Origin: Miniphocaeibacter sp012841535
GTDB lineage: Bacteria; Bacillota; Clostridia; Tissierellales; Peptoniphilaceae
Assembly (NCBI RefSeq): GCF_049274025.1
Contig: NZ_JBASRV010000023.1
Strand: one strand, 5' to 3'
DNA: 64,000 bases
Shown: positions 60,050-64,000 of the stretch, piece by piece
How positions within the stretch are numbered: position 1 is the stretch's first letter
How the letters are laid out: each line of letters begins with the position of its first letter
Translations under genes and position numbers: made by a program
The notes under the pieces: model-generated
The model's database searches: none
What the model was told of the DNA's origin: nothing
What the model saw: only the letters and a program-made list of their open reading frames with translations

Positions 60050-61379
60050 TAATTTTAAACTTTTTTTCTGTATAAGGTGGATATCTTAAAAAATTTGATA
60101 ATCCACTTTTAGATACAACAAGTCCGGTTTCATGGGTAAAAGTGTCAATACTGTATTTACCATGGTAGTTTCCCAATCCACTTCCTCCTACTCCACCAAA
60201 AGGTAATTTAATTTCAGACACATGTACAATAACATCATTTATACAAGCACCACCAAAGTTCAAATAATTTACAAGTTTTTTTATATTTTCATTTTTATTA
60301 CTAAAAATATATAAGGCTAAAGGACTTGGTTTAGTTTTAACTTTACCAATTACATCATCAAGATTTTCATACTCAATAATTGGTAAAATAGGGCCGAATA
60401 TTTCATCTTCCATAATTTCATCATTAAAGCTTGCATTAGTTAAAATTGTTGGCATAAAAGTTCTATTTTCAAGGTTAAATTCCCCGCCATAAATATCATT
60501 TCTACCATTAATTAAGGAAGCCAATTGGCCTACTTTTTCCTCTGTAATTATTTTCGTTAAATTCTCCCTATTACTATAATTTAACTTAATTTCCCTTTTA
60601 AATAATTCAATAAATTCTTCCTTTCTTTTCTTATGTAGGAAAACATAATCCGGTGCTACACAGGTTTGACCTGAATTTAAAAATTTCCCCCAGGCAATTT
60701 TTTTAACAGCATCTTTTATTTTAGCTGTTTCATCAACTATACAGGGACTTTTCCCTCCTAGCTCTAAAACAACCGGTGCCAAATTTTCTGCTGCTTTGCC
60801 ATATATAATTTCTCCCACTTTTCTACTGCCAGTAAAAAAATAAAAATCATATTTTTCATCTAAAATTTCATTATGAGAAAATTCCTCAGCAAAATATAGT
60901 AACTCCTTTGGAAGAACATTAGTAATTTCTTTAATAATATTATTGGTTTGAGGTACTTTTCTTGAAGTTTTTAATATAACTGTATTTCCTGCAGCTATAG
61001 CACCTATTGTAGGAATCATAGCAAGTTGGAAGGGGTAATTCCATGGTGATTGTACTAAAACTTGCCCAAAAGGTTTTTTTAATACTATTCCCTTGCCTGG
61101 TAAAATATTTAATGATGTACCTGTGTTTTTTATAGTAACTAGCTTGTATAGGTTCTTTATTAAATATTCCAATTCTCCAATAACAACTTGAACTTCCGTT
61201 AAAAAACTCTCATAACTATGTTTTCCTAAATCTTCTTTTATTGCCTTTAAAATATCGTCTTGAGAATTTTTAATTTTATCCCTTAATTTTTTTAAATAAT
61301 CTATTCTTTGATTAACACTTAATAAACTTCCAGAGTTGTAGAACTCTTTTTGTAACCTTATAATTTCTAATAAATTCAT
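60030..61379 (-). CDS. Aldehyde dehydrogenase, ALDH3-like
   Basis: 449 aa from ATG 61379 (MNLLEIIRLQKEFYNSG), preceded by GAGGTGTAAG. The frame extends upstream to 61469 without a ribosome site. SPWNYPFQLAMIPTIGAIAAG, the NAD-site FFTGSRKVGE, catalytic Glu in LELGGKSPCIVD and catalytic Cys in NSGQTCVAPDY are present. The short length and YHGKYSIDTFTHETG end fit class 3 ALDH, which oxidise medium-chain or aromatic aldehydes with NAD(P). Confidence 0.93.
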   Translation of the reverse strand: MNLLEIIRLQKEFYNSGSLLSVNQRIDYLKKLRDKIKNSQDDILKAIKEDLGKHSYESFLTEVQVVIGELEYLIKNLYKLVTIKNTGTSLNILPGKGIVLKKPFGQVLVQSPWNYPFQLAMIPTIGAIAAGNTVILKTSRKVPQTNNIIKEITNVLPKELLYFAEEFSHNEILDEKYDFYFFTGSRKVGEIIYGKAAENLAPVVLELGGKSPCIVDETAKIKDAVKKIAWGKFLNSGQTCVAPDYVFLHKKRKEEFIELFKREIKLNYSNRENLTKIITEEKVGQLASLINGRNDIYGGEFNLENRTFMPTILTNASFNDEIMEDEIFGPILPIIEYENLDDVIGKVKTKPSPLALYIFSNKNENIKKLVNYLNFGGACINDVIVHVSEIKLPFGGVGGSGLGNYHGKYSIDTFTHETGLVVSKSGLSNFLRYPPYTEKKFKIIKKILG

Positions 61380-61450
61380 CTTACACCTCATTATATAATT
61401 ACCCCTATTATAATCGAATAATATTTCCCCTTCATTAATAACACAAAAAA

Positions 61451-61486
61451 AGATAATATTTTTTGACATATCAAAAAATATTATCT
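61451..61486 (-). terminator. Intrinsic terminator after the large CWB2 gene
   Basis: Perfect 16-bp stem AGATAATATTTTTTGA (61451-61466) / TCAAAAAATATTATCT (61471-61486) with T7 on the minus strand. It lies upstream of the ALDH start and separates the two genes. Confidence 0.92.
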
Positions 61487-61506
61487 CTTTTTTAGAACCT
61501 ATTTAA

Positions 61507-63654
61507 TTATCTATTACCTAGTACATAGTCCATAACAACATCTGGTATATTGTTACATCTAGACAATAATATTGGATAGCCATTCTTTGCTGCATATGGT
61601 ACTCCAACTATAGCATCTGGGAATACTTCTCCACTTGCTATTACTACATGTTTTGGTTTTACATATACTTGTTCTGCTATTAATACTGAAGTTTCGTACC
61701 TGTCAGCACCAGCTATTCTATTTACTTCTGCATATTTTCTAACTTCTTTTTCTACAGCTTCTGATACCGACTTACTTCCTCCACCTATTGTTACCTTAGT
61801 TAATTTCCAGTCCTCTATTGTTTTTGCTGTGCTTGTTGGTAATTGGCCTGGTTTTGTTAATAGGATTGGCATATTTTTTTCTACACCCATGCTAGTCATA
61901 GCTATTGCATCTGGGAAGTATGTTCCATCTACTAGTATTGCTTCTGTCTTACTTCCTGTTAAAGCTCTTACTCGGTTTCCTACAAGAATTGCTGTATCGT
62001 ATCTGTCTGGTCCACCAATTCTTTCTACAGTGTAGTTAGCCAATTCTTTTTCCACCTTTTCAGATATTGAAGCATTTCCACCTATTAATATTACCTTAGT
62101 CGCTCCAAGTCTATTTATTTCAGCTTTTACTTCTGCTGGAATATTATCTTTTCTTGTTAACATTATTGGTGCGTCAAGTTTATTTGCAAGTACTGTTGCA
62201 GTTAATTCATCTGTATATCTTTCTCCACTTGCTAGTAATACTATATTGGATTTGTCATATTCTTTTGATACTGCTACTGATGTACTGTAACGGTCTTTAC
62301 CAGATAGTCTGTATTGTACAAAGTCAATTAATTGACTTTCTACTCTTTCAGTTAAAGTAGCTCTACCACCTACTAGGGTTATTTCCTTTATTGTTGATGT
62401 TGGTCTTTCTGGTTTCGTTGGTTCTGTTGGTTCTGTTGGTTCTGTTGGGATTTTTGGTACATCTGCTTCTTTTTTTATTGGCAATTCTAAGGCCTTATCA
62501 TATTTTCTTTCTTCATAATGCATGTATGACTTTTGTCCATCATCATCTTTGTAAATATTAGAAGTATACAAATATGGTGTTAATATTATTTTATCTCCAG
62601 TAGAATTTAAACAATCTGTAAAATCCAAAGGTAAATTAACCTCTGTTTCAAATCCTAATATTTCACCAGGCTTTAAAGTTTTTAGTAAGATATTATCTTG
62701 CCCTAAATCTTTCGGTAAATCAAATGTTACATCGGGTTTGCCACCTGTTACAATAGGATTTTTTACAACTTTCTTTTCACCAAAATCTACTCCTGAAACT
62801 AGCCTTGTATTAGGTAAATTTTCACTGGTATTTTTAATCTCTACTTTTAACTTAATTTTTTCTCCTGGCTCATAACTTTCTTTTGGTTCCAATACTATTA
62901 AAGAAATATCTGACGATTCCAAATATAAGAAATTAACTGGATAATTCTTTTGAGGTCTTTCATTTACTCCAATCAATTGTAAATCATCTGTATGCCATTC
63001 CGCCTCACCTTGTAATGTTATGTATGGATTTACCATTGATTCATCCAAAATATTATAAGTAAAATTGACTGTTCCTTTATGAGATAATCTATTTATATAC
63101 TCGCCATAATCTGGGTTTCCCTTATTATTTAACAATTCAAAATAAATATTGCAAAATTTAATTTTATTCCAATTACTCTTTTCTTTTTCTAATTCTTTTT
63201 GAATATCTTCTCTTCTAATAATGAAGTTTTGCTCTTCACTGGGTTTATATATTTTATCTTCCACGCCTACCCCAGTAAAAGCGTTATCTAACATCATTCT
63301 TCCTGATAACCTTACTCCATTGTTTATCCAATTATTATCTTTATATTTTTCTACAGTTATCTCAGGAACTTCAATTTTTTTTAATTGCTGTGCATTATAT
63401 TTTCCATTTTCAAAACTATTTACTTTTATGCAATAATCCATTCCTATACCTGTTTCTATATTTTCAAATCCAAAATTATCGATCTGAAAAGTTATTTCAT
63501 CTCCTATTCTCGGAATAAAGCTAGATGGTATTATTGTTATTTCTGTCGGTTCCTTTGGCAAATTATTATCTGCCTTAGCAATATTAAAATTCATTACTAT
63601 TGTTAAAACAAATATTACCAACAAAACTTTTTTTCCCATTATTCTATGTTTCAT
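61507..63654 (-). CDS. Large surface protein with C-terminal CWB2 repeats
   Basis: 715 aa. Signal peptide (about 8-29), then a long beta-rich region of about 400 residues with Ig-like/transglutaminase-accessory character and no recognised domain. A PTEPTEP-type proline linker (about 405-420) is followed by three CWB2 repeats (about 425-715; LSGKDRYSTSVAV, IGGPDRYDTAILV, IAGADRYETSVLI) that hold it on the wall. The N-terminal part is probably an adhesin or binding module, but its ligand is unknown. ATG follows AAAGGGGAAGATT. Confidence 0.88.
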   Translation of the reverse strand: MKHRIMGKKVLLVIFVLTIVMNFNIAKADNNLPKEPTEITIIPSSFIPRIGDEITFQIDNFGFENIETGIGMDYCIKVNSFENGKYNAQQLKKIEVPEITVEKYKDNNWINNGVRLSGRMMLDNAFTGVGVEDKIYKPSEEQNFIIRREDIQKELEKEKSNWNKIKFCNIYFELLNNKGNPDYGEYINRLSHKGTVNFTYNILDESMVNPYITLQGEAEWHTDDLQLIGVNERPQKNYPVNFLYLESSDISLIVLEPKESYEPGEKIKLKVEIKNTSENLPNTRLVSGVDFGEKKVVKNPIVTGGKPDVTFDLPKDLGQDNILLKTLKPGEILGFETEVNLPLDFTDCLNSTGDKIILTPYLYTSNIYKDDDGQKSYMHYEERKYDKALELPIKKEADVPKIPTEPTEPTEPTKPERPTSTIKEITLVGGRATLTERVESQLIDFVQYRLSGKDRYSTSVAVSKEYDKSNIVLLASGERYTDELTATVLANKLDAPIMLTRKDNIPAEVKAEINRLGATKVILIGGNASISEKVEKELANYTVERIGGPDRYDTAILVGNRVRALTGSKTEAILVDGTYFPDAIAMTSMGVEKNMPILLTKPGQLPTSTAKTIEDWKLTKVTIGGGSKSVSEAVEKEVRKYAEVNRIAGADRYETSVLIAEQVYVKPKHVVIASGEVFPDAIVGVPYAAKNGYPILLSRCNNIPDVVMDYVLGNR

Positions 63655-63874
63655 AATCTTCCCCTTTTCAACATATATAATTAAATTTTTTTATGCATTT
63701 AGAATAGTATCAGATACATTTTAGAATTTCAATCAAGTATATTAATAACATTTATTTTAGTAGATATATATTTTGTTATATATTAAACATCATATATCTT
63801 AATAATTTTTCATATTACTTTTATAATAAATAGTAATTAAAATTTCACAAAAAAACCGACTATCAAGTATTAGT

Positions 63875-64000
63875 GGCTCTATAATTTATAGTGTTGATGG
63901 AAATAAATCCATTAGCACTATTTTTTATTGGAATATAAAAGAATAGACAAATTATTCACTTTTCCTATAAAATATATGCTACCACACAAAATATAAAGGA
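63875..64000 (+). mobile_element. Left end of an ISL3-family insertion sequence (continues beyond the window)
   Basis: GGCTCTATAATTTATAGTG begins at 63875. It shares GGCTCT and ATAGTGTTG at the same spacing with the reverse complement of the ISL3 right end at 47600-47622. A hairpin AGTG.TGATGGA / TCCAT.AGCACT follows. The window ends with AAAGGA, a likely ribosome site of the transposase. Between 63655 and 63874 there is AT-rich sequence with the CWB2 gene promoter presumably inside, and no gene is seen. Confidence 0.7.

Overview
The window is AT-rich DNA (low G+C by eye) from a Gram-positive, strictly anaerobic, Clostridia-type bacterium. Supporting signs are a soluble [FeFe]-hydrogenase operon, rubrerythrin behind a PerR-like box, a dnaJ-clpB operon behind a CtsR box, a T-box on ileS, CWB2 (cell wall binding repeat 2) surface proteins, HemZ and DUF3343/YedF. 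A Tissierellales/Peptoniphilaceae-like host is a reasonable guess but is not proven here. Most genes lie on the minus strand. No rRNA, tRNA or CRISPR array was recognised.

Layout. 1-10 kb: end of a Nudix CoA pyrophosphatase gene, dnaJ-like/clpB, a TcaA-like zinc-ribbon membrane protein, an NCS2 purine/pyrimidine permease, and a five-gene run (DUF5711-like, yedF, DUF3343, mscS, DUF951). 10-20 kb: rubrerythrin, hydC-hydB-hydA hydrogenase, an Eis-type acetyltransferase with a Crp/Fnr regulator, DUF503, purH, pheA. 20-31 kb: tyrA, a BcrA-type ABC exporter with YxeA, an amino-sugar PTS operon (rpiR-EIIBC-nanE), an Erm rRNA methyltransferase with a long leader, and ileS with a T-box. 31-45 kb: CPBP protease, free-Met-sulfoxide reductase, a SAF-domain dehydrogenase, a flavoprotein, a non-coding region with a 93-bp tandem repeat and a candidate small RNA, a MurE-type ligase, threonine ammonia-lyase, two glutaredoxins, a 13-codon mini-gene, a CWB2-SH3-3D wall protein, SRPBCC, hemZ and an M20 peptidase. 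45-48 kb: an accessory islet of IS3, ISL3 and IS256 debris around an unknown secreted/membrane gene pair. 48-64 kb: O-antigen-ligase-like protein, rsuA, VanY-like peptidase, two EamA transporters around an S41 lipoprotein, a DEAD-box helicase, an Ntn-hydrolase-like protein, GDPD, tag, ALDH, a large CWB2 protein, and the left end of an intact-looking ISL3 element running off the window.

How it works together. The stress genes carry readable operators (CtsR, PerR-like). The hydrogenase probably disposes of fermentation electrons. The PTS operon probably imports an amino sugar that NanE feeds into GlcNAc-6-P.

The most notable parts are non-coding. (1) The erm transcript starts from a clear promoter and carries up to three short leader ORFs. 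One of them, (M)TASIRLR, ends in the Arg-Leu-Arg arrest motif of known macrolide-sensing leaders. Another overlaps a hairpin that hides the erm ribosome site. (2) ileS, next to erm, has GIHH where class I synthetases have HIGH, the signature associated with mupirocin hyper-resistance, so two translation-antibiotic resistance determinants sit side by side. (3) TGTAAC repeats spaced exactly 11 bp occur at several sites near 35.7 and 41.6-41.8 kb. One four-unit array precedes a compact predicted small RNA with a CCUCCC loop. (4) A 13-codon ORF with its own terminator lies at 39.6 kb.
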